Notes: generated by a model not told the origin, from the sequence alone. 64,000 bases of DNA from an uncultured Bacteroidales bacterium (GCA_902800305.1 CADCDP010000018.1:20684-84683); one strand, 5' to 3'; shown: positions 18,587 through 27,062, counted from the first letter of the stretch. A program made the numbers and translations.

Positions 18587-19242
18587 ATATAGTATTCCAC
18601 CATTTCCACCAGCCCTGCCCTCAATGCATACTTGGTGGCCTCGTAGATGGTGTTCACGTTGATTTTCCTGAAAATATTCTTCTTGTGGGTCGTGATGGTG
18701 TGGATGCTCGAATTGCGCTCCACAGCTATCTCCTTCACCGACTTGCCCAAAGCGATGAGGCGCAACACTTCCTTCTCCGATGGAGTCAGCTGGTCTTGCT
18801 CCGCCACCGACGGCAACGACGGAGTGAGCAGCAGGTTCGTCACCTGATGGCAGAGGAAGCGTACACCCGTGACGGCACACTTCAGAGCCGTGATGATTTC
18901 CTGTGCCGAGTCGTCCTTCAGAATCATGCTGAACTGCTGCTCCACACTCAGTCGGCGAATCAGCCCTTCCGTCAATTCCTCGGAGAAGAGCACCCACTGC
19001 ACGTAGGGGAACCGCTCCGAGAGATTCTGCAGGTCGTCACTGCTGCCGAAGTCGAAGAGCGTATAGTCGATGACGACCACCGCCGACGGGTTCTCCTTCA
19101 GCGTAGCAATCAGTTCAGCCCTGTGGTTCAGCTCCTTCACCTCCAGATGCTCTACATCCCTCAAAGCCATACGCAGCAACGTCCTCAGTCCCAGCCGCGT
19201 GATGTCCTGATTGTCTGCAATGATGATAGTTTTTTTGTCCAT
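18583..19242 (-). CDS. LuxR/NarL-type response regulator
   Basis: 219 residues from the ATG at 19242; a GTG two codons earlier is also possible. N-terminal receiver domain (IIIADNQDITRLGLRTLL, phosphoacceptor Asp in AVVVIDYTLFD, Lys in SMILKDDS) and C-terminal HTH (LTPSEKEVLRLIALGKSVKE, HTITTHKKNIFRKINV). It is the first gene of the sulfur operon and its stop overlaps the MetY-like start. No histidine kinase is next to it. Its place suggests control of the operon, perhaps autoregulation, in answer to sulfur supply; the signal is unknown. Confidence 0.93.
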   Translation of the reverse strand: MDKKTIIIADNQDITRLGLRTLLRMALRDVEHLEVKELNHRAELIATLKENPSAVVVIDYTLFDFGSSDDLQNLSERFPYVQWVLFSEELTEGLIRRLSVEQQFSMILKDDSAQEIITALKCAVTGVRFLCHQVTNLLLTPSLPSVAEQDQLTPSEKEVLRLIALGKSVKEIAVERNSSIHTITTHKKNIFRKINVNTIYEATKYALRAGLVEMVEYYI

Positions 19243-19269
19243 AGTCACTGTTGACTTCTAAAATTTGCT

Positions 19270-19302
19270 GCAAAGGTACAGCGACCACACTTTTTTGCCA
19301 AG
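19270..19302 (-). promoter_or_regulatory. Promoter of the sulfur operon
   Basis: On the minus strand TTGG (19301-19298), 19-20 bases, then TACCTTTG (19278-19271). It lies about 28 bases before the response-regulator ATG. No other promoter of this quality is seen inside the operon. Confidence 0.75.
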
Positions 19303-19468
19303 AAGAAGGGGCTCATTCAGTAAATTTATCTAAAAAACACACACCTAAAAGAAAAAAACACACGGATTACTCACCAACGTGCCACCAATCGCCCCATTTT
19401 AACACCAAACGTTTAAGGTGTTTCTGGGCGGCTTGTACGCCGAGTCCCACTTCTTTACTCCGTAGAAA

Positions 19469-19655
19469 TTTGCAATAGCCGAAAAAATGTTGTATATTTG
19501 CACATGGAAAGGGATGCCCCAATGAACGTCCAAGGGGAGTCCCTCTCCAGCAACTCGACTTCCAATCGCAACCTTCGATAGTACAATCGTAAGCTCCGAT
19601 AGCACAATCGCAACCTTCGATAGTACAATCGAAGGTTGCGATTTGTTTTAGTACC
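19469..19655 (+). ncRNA. Promoter-headed hairpin-repeat element, copy 1 (candidate small RNA)
   Basis: TTTG 19469-19472, 20 bases, TATATTTG 19493-19500; a ~60-base variable leader; then 21-base units related to AATCGTAAGCTTCGATAG (from 19564), ending in a perfect 16-bp hairpin: arms 19606-19621 and 19628-19643, loop AGTACA, followed by TTGTTTTAG. Two relatives lie at 31918-32064 and 49338-49525. The first repeat unit (19564-19584) carries the same sequence as the left arm and could compete for the right arm. No protein is evident. Confidence 0.6.
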
Positions 19656-19684
19656 CCCGTTGACCCAGAAGGGGCAACGGCGAT

Positions 19685-19843
19685 GGCCTGACCGCCGTTG
19701 CTGATGCTGGCCGAGTGATATACGTAGCCGACCATTCCGCCGGCGTAATGGCCGTCGGTCGTGATGGTGGTGACGACGTTGAGGTCGTGGATGATGGCAG
19801 TATGGTCGATGATGTTGCCCACAAGCGAGTAGAAGGGTGCCAT
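19685..19843 (-). pseudogene. Possible remnant of a GLUG-repeat surface protein
   Basis: In one minus-strand frame the sequence reads VGNIIDHTAIIHDLNVVTT and GGMVGYVYHSASISNGG, which resembles GLUG motifs of bacterial surface proteins. There is no signal peptide or upstream part, and the frame runs into the hairpin-repeat element. It is best seen as a short fragment left after rearrangement. With the element at 19469-19655 and an AT-rich inverted repeat at 20055-20165, it fills most of the ~970-base gap between 19243 and 20219. Confidence 0.35.
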
Positions 19844-19959
19844 CGCACCCCCCCTTTTTTATATATGTTAAGGTAAAAATCGGTCTTTCCTTTTCACAGA
19901 ACAAGAAAGTCCAACCGACGATGAACAGTTCTGACGGGAGCCTTCCCTACCCCTTTTGT

Positions 19960-20020
19960 GGTATGCTCATAGCGCATAAAAGGTATTTGGGGGTAGGGAG
20001 AATGTCCGTACCTTTGCACC
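19960..20020 (+). promoter_or_regulatory. Shared promoter module P1 (PstS-like/SusC unit)
   Basis: GGTA-N5-ATA-N3-CAT, then GGTATTTG, G-rich stretch, AATGTCCGTACCTTTGCA. TTTG, 19 bases, TACCTTTG at 20009. From GGTA to TACCTTTG is 49 bases, exactly as at 24233 and 27063. Confidence 0.75.
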
Positions 20021-20054
20021 AGATTTCAAAACAAATAAATTTTATACGCCTTTG

Positions 20055-20165
20055 GCGGACGAAGAAAAAACAGGTAAAAATAGATAAAAACAGAAAAAAA
20101 CAAGAAAGACTTATTTTTATTTATTTTTTTCTTGTTTTTACCTGTTTTTCTTTCGTCACGCGAAC
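20055..20165. repeat. AT-rich inverted repeat before the PstS-like gene
   Basis: Imperfect inverted repeat with ends GACGAAGAAAAAACAGGTAA and TTACCTGTTTTTCTTTCGTC, next to a small GC hairpin (CGCCTTTGGCG). It resembles the ~175-base AT-rich elements at 24371, 31500 and 52948 in base composition, but not in sequence detail. It lies in the leader of the 20220 gene. Confidence 0.6.
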
Positions 20166-20219
20166 CGTAATAAACTCTCGACTATATAAAAAAGTTTCAC
20201 ATATAAATATATAAGGACA

Positions 20220-21125
20220 ATGCAAGTAAGAATATTTTTAGCAGCAATGATGGCCGCCGTGACGCTGACGACCAGTGCGGCAACGTCGCAGAATGACGGG
20301 GTAATCACCGTGAAGGTGAACAAGGCGAGCAAAGTTTTGGTGGAAAGATGGATTGAGGGTTACAGGGCCGTTCATCCGAATGTGCAAATCACCCTCGTGA
20401 ACGGCAAAAACGTGGATGCCGACCTCACGCTGGTGACCAGTCATCAGGAGGGCGTGAACGTGACTTACGTGGGACGCTATGCCCTGCTGCCCGTCACCTC
20501 GACAGGGAATCCCCTGCTCGGCGACATCCAGAAGAAGGAGTGGAAGAGCAAGGACATCAAGAGTCTTTTTTTCACTGCCGAAGACCTCGACGAGGAATAT
20601 GAAGAGGAAGTGGAGGGCAAGAAGAGTAAGCTGAAGGACAAGCTCACCGTCTATTCGGGCAGCAGCAAGGCATCGCTGTCGGGCATCTTCGCCGCCCACT
20701 TCGGACGCTCCACGGACGACCTTCGTGGCAACCGCATCGCGGGCGACGACCTCTACCTGCTCTCCGCCATCAGCGAGGACAAGGCTTCCGTCACGTTCAA
20801 CGCCTTGAGCAACCTCTACGACCTCGCTTCACGCACCCTCCGCAGCGACCTCGCTTTGCTGCCCCTCGGCGTGAAGAAGACCCAGAGCGAGGCGCTCCTG
20901 TCGGGCAATCTCGACGCGACGCTCAACCTCATCGAGAACGAGGACATCGACCTGATTCCTGTGGAGGAGATTGGGTTTGCATACGCCGCCACGGATGCCG
21001 ACATCGACCAGTTCCTGCAATGGGTGGTGCGCGACGGTCAGCAATATAACCACGAAGCTGGTTTCCTGCAACTCACCCATAAGGAGGTAGAGAACCAACT
21101 GCGCCTCATGGCACAGAATCAATAA
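20220..21125 (+). CDS. PstS-like periplasmic binding protein
   Basis: 301 residues with a signal peptide (cleavage near ...TTSAATS). The body has the outline of PstS/phosphate-type or ABC-type substrate-binding proteins: VERWIEGYRAVHPNVQITLV near the N-terminus, KLTVYSGSSKASLSGIFAAHFGR (shortened here: SGSSKASLSGIFAAHFGR), and a C-terminal lobe with VVRDGQQYNHEAGFLQL. No ABC permease genes are near; instead a SusC-like receptor follows after 14 bases. Bacteroidales often pair such proteins with TonB receptors for anion or small-ligand uptake. The specific ligand cannot be read from the sequence. Acidic insert EDLDEEYEEEVEGKKSK (~residues 122-138) is unusual. Confidence 0.72.
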   Translation: MQVRIFLAAMMAAVTLTTSAATSQNDGVITVKVNKASKVLVERWIEGYRAVHPNVQITLVNGKNVDADLTLVTSHQEGVNVTYVGRYALLPVTSTGNPLLGDIQKKEWKSKDIKSLFFTAEDLDEEYEEEVEGKKSKLKDKLTVYSGSSKASLSGIFAAHFGRSTDDLRGNRIAGDDLYLLSAISEDKASVTFNALSNLYDLASRTLRSDLALLPLGVKKTQSEALLSGNLDATLNLIENEDIDLIPVEEIGFAYAATDADIDQFLQWVVRDGQQYNHEAGFLQLTHKEVENQLRLMAQNQ

Positions 21126-21139
21126 AAAACTTCATCAAC

Positions 21140-24100
21140 ATGACACAGAATGGATTGTTTTTAGCGGCGGTGCTGACCGTCGCTTCTTCTGTTGCGACAT
21201 TTGCACAAACAGTGGAGGGCATCATCACGGATGCCACGACGGGAGAGAGCATCGTCGGTGCGACGGTGAGATATGGCGACGGAAAGGGCGTGACGACCAA
21301 CTATGACGGTCACTTCGCCATCGACGTAAAGACGTTGCCCGTCAAGTTGAACATCAGCTTCACGGGCTATAAGCCTCAGACGGTGACGGTGTATGACGAC
21401 GAGGAGGACATCAACGTGAAACTGACTGAGAAGCGCAGTTACCTGAACGACGTGGTGGTGGTGGGTTATGGGACACAAAGCCGCACCCAACTGACGGGTT
21501 CGGTGGTGACGGTCAAGGCCGATGTGTTTGAGAACAGCACCGCCAGCACCCTCGACGGAGCTTTGAGCGGACAGGTGGCAGGACTGAATGTCACGGCAGC
21601 CAGTGGACAGCCGGGTGCTGACAGCAGCATCCGCATTCGTGGTGGCAACTCGGTGAATGCATCGAACGAGCCTCTGTATGTGGTCGATGGCTTCATCTAC
21701 TACAAGGATGCTAGCAACAGCGGCACAGGTCTGGGTGCCATCGAGAGCAGACTCAACCCTTTGGCGACCATCAACCCTAACGACATCGAGAGCATCGAGG
21801 TGTTGAAGGACGTGAGTGCCACTGCTATCTATGGTTCACGAGGTGCCAATGGTGTTATCCTCATCACCACGAAGAAGGGCAATCTTAGCGAGAAGAAAGC
21901 ACATATCTCCTACGGTTACAGCCTCGGACTCAGCAGTGTGAGCAAGCACCTCGACTTGCTGGATGCCTCCGAATGGGCACAGTTCCAAAAGACTTATTTC
22001 AGCAACAAGGGTGGCTACACCGACGAGCAAATCAAGGCATTGGGCAAGGGTACCGACTGGCAGGATGCCGTGCTCCGAACTGCCGTGCAGCAGGGACATG
22101 AGCTATCCGTAAACGGCAGTACTGACAAGAGCCGTTATGCCTTCTCTGCCAACTACACCGACCAAGACGGCATCGTGCGCAACACGGGTTTCCAACGCTA
22201 CAACTTCCACATCAACACGGAGTGGGAGTTGCAGAAGGGCTTGAAGTTTGGCGTCAATGCTACCTACGGACGCTCGAAGCAACAGGGCTTCACCACGACC
22301 GAGGAGCAGGTGTTCAACTCGTCGCCCTACTCTGCCGGCATCACCAACAGCTTTGTATATGCGCTGCTGATGCCGCCTGTCGTGCCTGTATATAATGAGG
22401 ATGGTTCCTATAACTTCACGAACCCCTACGAATATGCTTACTTTGCCATTGGCGACCATGCTGCCAACCCCGTCTATGACCTGAAGGAGAGTGTGGCAGA
22501 GAACATCAACAACTACCTGCTCTCCAACGTCTGGGCAAGTTACAAACTCGGCGATTTCACGCTGAAAGCCACGGTGGGCTTGAACAGCGAGAAGCTCACG
22601 CAAAACTATTTCTCTGGGGCTTACACTTCGTTGGGCTTGGCGACTCAGGGTATCGGCGGCACGGGCAACCGTCAGACGGATGTATGGCAACAGGAATACA
22701 CTTTGGCTTACCAGAAGGAACTGGGCATCCATCAGATTGATGCACTGGCAGGTTACACCAAGCAGACGAGCACCTCGACGCATAGCAGCATCCGCACCAA
22801 CCACTTCACCAACGAGACCCTGAAGCAGTACAATCTCGGCGATGGGGCGAACATCTACACACCTCAGACGGGCATCAGCGAAAGCACCCTCAACTCGCTC
22901 ATCGCACGTGTGAACTACACGCTTCTCGACCGCTACAACGCCACTGCCACCTTCCGTGCCGACAAGTCCAGCCGTTTCTCCAAAAACCACCGCTGGGGCT
23001 ACTTCCCATCGCTCGGACTTTCATGGAACGTGGACAAGGAGGCGTTCCTTGCCAGTGCCTACCATCTGGACTACCTGAAGGTGCGTCTCTCTGGTGGGTT
23101 GGTGGGTAATCAGGAGATTCCCGACTATGCTTTCACCACCTCTTACAGCACGGGGTCTTACGGTGGCACGTCTTCCTACGCCAAGGCCAACACTGCCAAC
23201 GACAACCTGAAATGGGAGACTACTGCCAGCTACAACCTCGGTGCTGACCTCGGACTCTGGGGTGGACGCTTCAACATAGTGCTCGACCTCTACTACAAGA
23301 AGACTTCCGACCTGCTGCTCGACGTGCCGATGGGCTTTGCCAATGGTGTGACCAGTCAGCTCCAGAACGTGGGCAATGTGGAGAACAAGGGTATCGAGTT
23401 GGCTATCAACGGCACACTCATCAAGCGTCGTCACCTCACTTGGACGGCTGCTACCAACCTTGCCCACAACCACAACGAGATTACCGACATGGGCAAGACC
23501 AACAACGTCATTCAGGGAGCAGACAACCAGCAGATTCTCCGCAAGGGTGAGGCACTCGGCTCGTTCTATGGCTTGAAGTTCATCGGTGTCGTGCAGAATG
23601 GCGAAGATGTGAGCCAACTCCCCACCGTCAATGGTCTTGTGCCCAAGGCTGGCGATGCGAAGTTTGCCGACACCAACAACGACGGCAAGATTGACGGCAA
23701 CGACCGTGTGATACTCGGTTCCGTGCAACCCAAACTCACTTACGGATTCTCTTCACAGCTGCAAGTGCGCGAATGGGACTTCAACATCACTTTCGCAGGA
23801 AGCTATGGGTCGAAGCTGTACAATGCCCTGGGCAGAAGACTGGAACAGACGGGCGACTCTTACAATGTGCTGAGTACGGTGAAGGATGCATGGACACCTG
23901 AGAATGGCAGCAACACCCTACCCCTCGCCTCCACACCACGCCCCTTCTCCTATATCGACAGCCGCTACGTGCAAAGTGCCAGCTACCTCAAACTCCGCAA
24001 CCTGACCATCGGCTACCGTCCCCGACTGCCCAAGTCGTTTCCTCTGTCCCTGCGTGTCTATGCCACTGCCACTAATCTCTTCACCATCACCCCCTACAAA

Positions 24101-24190
24101 GGTTATGATCCCGAGGTAAGCAGTGGAACGGACAGCGGAGCCTACCCATCGTCACGAACATTCACGTTTGGCGTAAGCATCACATTATAA
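21140..24190 (+). CDS. SusC/RagA-type TonB-dependent outer membrane receptor
   Basis: 1016 residues. Signal peptide; carboxypeptidase-D regulatory-like domain (VEGIITDATTGESIVGATVR); linker VVVVGYGTQSRTQLTGSV; plug domain with ALSGQVAGLNVTAASGQPGA and SIRIRGGNSVNASNEPLYVV; C-terminal 22-strand barrel ending in ...RTFTFGVSITL. Such receptors import large ligands with energy from TonB-ExbBD. It follows the PstS-like gene closely, and its SusD partner is 412 bases downstream behind a terminator and a separate promoter, which is uncommon. No N-terminal STN domain and no anti-sigma gene nearby, so ECF control is not indicated. Confidence 0.95.
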   Translation: MTQNGLFLAAVLTVASSVATFAQTVEGIITDATTGESIVGATVRYGDGKGVTTNYDGHFAIDVKTLPVKLNISFTGYKPQTVTVYDDEEDINVKLTEKRSYLNDVVVVGYGTQSRTQLTGSVVTVKADVFENSTASTLDGALSGQVAGLNVTAASGQPGADSSIRIRGGNSVNASNEPLYVVDGFIYYKDASNSGTGLGAIESRLNPLATINPNDIESIEVLKDVSATAIYGSRGANGVILITTKKGNLSEKKAHISYGYSLGLSSVSKHLDLLDASEWAQFQKTYFSNKGGYTDEQIKALGKGTDWQDAVLRTAVQQGHELSVNGSTDKSRYAFSANYTDQDGIVRNTGFQRYNFHINTEWELQKGLKFGVNATYGRSKQQGFTTTEEQVFNSSPYSAGITNSFVYALLMPPVVPVYNEDGSYNFTNPYEYAYFAIGDHAANPVYDLKESVAENINNYLLSNVWASYKLGDFTLKATVGLNSEKLTQNYFSGAYTSLGLATQGIGGTGNRQTDVWQQEYTLAYQKELGIHQIDALAGYTKQTSTSTHSSIRTNHFTNETLKQYNLGDGANIYTPQTGISESTLNSLIARVNYTLLDRYNATATFRADKSSRFSKNHRWGYFPSLGLSWNVDKEAFLASAYHLDYLKVRLSGGLVGNQEIPDYAFTTSYSTGSYGGTSSYAKANTANDNLKWETTASYNLGADLGLWGGRFNIVLDLYYKKTSDLLLDVPMGFANGVTSQLQNVGNVENKGIELAINGTLIKRRHLTWTAATNLAHNHNEITDMGKTNNVIQGADNQQILRKGEALGSFYGLKFIGVVQNGEDVSQLPTVNGLVPKAGDAKFADTNNDGKIDGNDRVILGSVQPKLTYGFSSQLQVREWDFNITFAGSYGSKLYNALGRRLEQTGDSYNVLSTVKDAWTPENGSNTLPLASTPRPFSYIDSRYVQSASYLKLRNLTIGYRPRLPKSFPLSLRVYATATNLFTITPYKGYDPEVSSGTDSGAYPSSRTFTFGVSITL

Positions 24191-24200
24191 GACATATAAA

Positions 24201-24232
24201 AGAGGATAGAACAAGCGTTCTACCCTCTTTTT
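24201..24232 (+). terminator. Terminator after the SusC gene
   Basis: GAGGATAGAAC, loop AAGC, GTTCTACCCTC (one A-C mismatch), then TTTTT. It separates the SusC gene from the SusD gene. Confidence 0.8.
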
Positions 24233-24293
24233 GGTATAGGAATACCACATCATCGGGATTTCGGGCGTGGCGAAATGTCCGTACCTTTGCAGC
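24233..24293 (+). promoter_or_regulatory. Shared promoter module P2 (SusD unit)
   Basis: GGTA-N5-ATA-N3-CAT then GGGATTTCGGG and GGCGAAATGTCCGTACCTTT; TACCTTTG at 24282, 49 bases from GGTA. It begins directly at the T-run of the SusC terminator. Confidence 0.75.
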
Positions 24294-24370
24294 GAATTTA
24301 GGAAATCAGTGGATTAGTAGATTAGTAAATTAGTAGATTAGTCACTAAACAACCAAACAACTAAACAACC

Positions 24371-24541
24371 ATAAAAAATAACTTGGTATGATTTGCCGCT
24401 TTGCGGCATTAAAAAGAAAAATAAAGAAAAACAAATAAAAACATGGAAAAAATTTATATATATTTTTGCCTATTTTTTTCTATTTTTTCTTTCCACGCCC
24501 CGCAGGGGCATATAATGTACAATTTATTTTTTTACGATTAC
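24371..24541 (+). mobile_element. MITE-like AT-rich element, copy A
   Basis: About 170 bases without coding capacity. Order: AATAACTTGGTATG, hairpin GCCGCTTTGCGGC, long A-rich then T-rich tracts, hairpin GCCCCGCAGGGGC, TTTTTTTACGATTACTAA. Copies: 31500-31675 (same strand) and 52948-53125 (opposite). The ends are partly inverted (AACTTGGTA / TACCAAGTT in the other copies). It lies between two 26-base direct repeats (24344-24369 and 24540-24565), which could be a target duplication. Confidence 0.65.
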
Positions 24542-24602
24542 TAAACAACCAAACAACTAAACAACTAATATATTTAAGGTAAAAAAGAAAGGAGATTACA
24601 AA

Positions 24603-26255
24603 ATGAAAAAGAATCTACTCTTCGCTGCTTTGGCAGCAACAAGCCTCTTGGCAGGCTTCTCGTCATGCTCATCTGATGATGACAACAGCAGTAACAACAA
24701 TCAGGTGACGGACGACAACGTGGTGGCAGACGATGCCAGCGCCCTCTCATTAGTGAACGGCGTCTATAGCCACTGGCAGCCCCTCAGCTCTTCGTTCTCA
24801 TTCATCATCGAGCTGAACTCCAACAAACTTACCTCCTTCGAGGGCGAGGAAAATGAGGCAGGCCCTGTGAACAGCCGCTTCGAGCAGGAGCCAACGACAT
24901 GGTATCAGGTGAAGATATTCAATCACTTATTCCTCGGCATCACACAGGCCAACGAAGCCATCACAACGGTCAGCAACTCTCTCAAGGCTGGCAAAGTCAC
25001 TCAAGCAGGTTATAACGCTGCTGTAGGTAAGGCAAAGTTCCTGCGTGGTTTGGCTTACTTGAAGCTCGTGCAACTTTGGGGTGAAGTGCCAGTCTATACG
25101 GAGGCAGGTGGCAGCACCACCGAACGTCAGAGCATCGACAACGTGTTCAATCAGATTGTCAGCGACTTCACGGCAGCAGAGTCATTGCTGAAGGACTACG
25201 ACGGCGACCCACGCATCCCCTCCAAGCAAGCAGCACAGGGACTCTTGGCACGTGCCTACCTCGTATGGGGTGACAACCCACTCTCTCAGGCAGAGGTGGC
25301 AGCCATCGCCAACGGACAGACTGACCCTGCCTTCACGAAGACTGATAGCCGTTTGGAAAAGGCGGTGGAGTATGCCAACAAGGTCATCAACAGCGGAAAA
25401 CTCGCTCTCGACCCCGAATATAACAAGTTGTGGGGACGCGAATATGAGAGTAACAAACGCCACACCAACGAGCACCTCTTCACGATTGCTCACGACGGCG
25501 ACAAGAGCGATGCACAGGGCAACCACCAGACCCACTGCTCATGGACTTTCCCCTTCCAGAACGGAGAGAACGGAGAGGGCTATAGCCAAAACCACACCGA
25601 GGTGTCTGACGACAATCTCTACGAAGACTGGAAGGCCGAGCAGCCCAACGACAAGCGTCTGGCCGAGACTTACTTCGTAGAAATCAAGAACCCAGAAACG
25701 GGTCTCGCCCACCACTACCTCTCACCCATCTACACTCCCATCAACGGTAAGGGCGTGGATCAGAGCTACGAAAATGCAGAGAACCTCGAAATCACTCAGA
25801 ACTCAGTTGACCGCATCGAAATCCGCTATGCTGAAGTGCTTCTCATCAAGGCAGAAGCCCTCGTACAACTCGGTCGCAACAGCGAGGCAGCAGAGCCTTT
25901 CAACCAGCTCCGCACCCGTGCAGGTATCGCCACCGTCAGCGCACCGACCTTCGAGCAAATCAAACGTGAATGGGACTACGAGTTCACTTACGAGCAGTTC
26001 TCCGTGCTGAACTCCTATCGCTGGAAAGACCTTATCTCGTCCGTCAAGAAGGTGTCTAACTACAAGCACTTCCCCGACGACTGGAAGACCAGCACTGGCA
26101 ACACCTACACAGCCGACCAAGAAGCTTACTTCACGAAGATACACAACCACCTCGTGGCCAAGTACAACAACGTGCGCGGCAAGCACTACCGCCAACCCAT
26201 CCCAACAGGACTGAGAGGCGAAGACCTCGGCATCAGCCAGAATCCCGGGTACTAA
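24603..26255 (+). CDS. SusD/RagB-type outer membrane lipoprotein
   Basis: 550 residues. Lipoprotein signal with lipobox near LLAGFSSCSS, acidic linker, then the TPR-helical SusD fold (YLKLVQLWGEVPVYTEAGGS, RIEIRYAEVLLIKAEALVQL, WDYEFTYEQFSVLNSYRWKD). SusD proteins cap the SusC barrel and bind the ligand at the cell surface. It is the likely partner of the receptor at 21140. It is transcribed from its own promoter (P2) through a long leader that contains the MITE-like element. Its 3' end overlaps the opposite-strand tcdA gene by 23 bases. Confidence 0.95.
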   Translation: MKKNLLFAALAATSLLAGFSSCSSDDDNSSNNNQVTDDNVVADDASALSLVNGVYSHWQPLSSSFSFIIELNSNKLTSFEGEENEAGPVNSRFEQEPTTWYQVKIFNHLFLGITQANEAITTVSNSLKAGKVTQAGYNAAVGKAKFLRGLAYLKLVQLWGEVPVYTEAGGSTTERQSIDNVFNQIVSDFTAAESLLKDYDGDPRIPSKQAAQGLLARAYLVWGDNPLSQAEVAAIANGQTDPAFTKTDSRLEKAVEYANKVINSGKLALDPEYNKLWGREYESNKRHTNEHLFTIAHDGDKSDAQGNHQTHCSWTFPFQNGENGEGYSQNHTEVSDDNLYEDWKAEQPNDKRLAETYFVEIKNPETGLAHHYLSPIYTPINGKGVDQSYENAENLEITQNSVDRIEIRYAEVLLIKAEALVQLGRNSEAAEPFNQLRTRAGIATVSAPTFEQIKREWDYEFTYEQFSVLNSYRWKDLISSVKKVSNYKHFPDDWKTSTGNTYTADQEAYFTKIHNHLVAKYNNVRGKHYRQPIPTGLRGEDLGISQNPGY

Positions 26256-26985
26256 TGTCTTGAATGATTAAACCTGCCAGCGTAAAGCCGAAAATGGCAG
26301 TGATATGAGCGAGGGAGCCGTTTGTCTGAACTTTATTGAAGGACAACGGCTCCTCGCTGTCATCAGATGGAGTGCCGAGGTTCTGGAGCAACTCGTCACT
26401 AAACACACATTGGAACTTCTTGGCAGGGAAATGCTTGTCGCGCTTGAAGCGGTTGCGCAGGGCACGAGCGAGGGGGTCGCCCTTCACCTTCCAGAACTCA
26501 GTGACTTGGATGCGTGTGGGGTCGAGTTTCAGGGCGGCACCCATCGACGAGAAGAACTTGGCTTTCGTCTGGCAAGCCATCAGGATGAGCAAGGCTTTGT
26601 CCTTGAGGGAGTCGATGGCGTCGATGATGTAGTCGTAACTGCCGAGGTCGAACTCGTCAGCAGTTTCTTCCGTGAATATTTTCTGCAACGCCGTGATGTT
26701 TGCCGATGGGTTGATGCTGAGGAGCCGTTGCTTGAGAGCATCCACCTTCACCTGCCCCACCGTTTCGGAGGTGGCCATCAGTTGGCGGTTGATGTTCGTG
26801 ATGCACACGCGGTCGGAATCGACGATGGTCAAATGCCCGATGCCACTACGCACCAAACTCTCAGCGCACCATGAGCCAACGCCTCCCACACCAAAGAGAA
26901 TCACTCGCTTCTGGGCGATACGCTCCATTGCCTCACTGCCCAAAAGCAGTTCCGAACGTCGAAAAATGGGTTGTATGTTTGCCAT
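26233..26985 (-). CDS. tcdA: tRNA threonylcarbamoyladenosine dehydratase (TcdA/CsdL)
   Basis: 250 residues from the ATG at 26985. ThiF-like E1 fold: FRRSELLLGSEAMERI, ATP loop VILFGVGGVGSWCAESLVRS, TNINRQLMATSETVGQVK, DAIDSLKDKALLI, and GAALKLDPTRIQV. It uses ATP to convert t6A37 of tRNAs into the cyclic form ct6A. It differs from the E1-like enzyme in the sulfur operon by lacking both CxxC zinc pairs. It is transcribed toward the SusD gene, with overlapping ends. Confidence 0.94.
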   Translation of the reverse strand: MANIQPIFRRSELLLGSEAMERIAQKRVILFGVGGVGSWCAESLVRSGIGHLTIVDSDRVCITNINRQLMATSETVGQVKVDALKQRLLSINPSANITALQKIFTEETADEFDLGSYDYIIDAIDSLKDKALLILMACQTKAKFFSSMGAALKLDPTRIQVTEFWKVKGDPLARALRNRFKRDKHFPAKKFQCVFSDELLQNLGTPSDDSEEPLSFNKVQTNGSLAHITAIFGFTLAGLIIQDISTRDSG

Positions 26986-27062
26986 AATTATTCTTATTTG
27001 GGTACAAAGGTAGGGATTTAAGGGAAAAAGGAAAAGGGAAAAGGGAAAAATCACTCATTCAT

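Noticed and set aside
18583..18997. N-terminal 137-codon extension of the MetY-like gene
   Set aside because: The extension lies over the response-regulator gene in another frame and has no sensible protein features. The ATG at 18586 overlaps the regulator stop as ATGA and gives a normal family length.
19561..19645. CRISPR array at the repeated AATCG...GATAG units
   Set aside because: Units are 21 bases, directly adjacent, without unique spacers and without cas genes. The same holds for 32012-32064 and 49433-49512.
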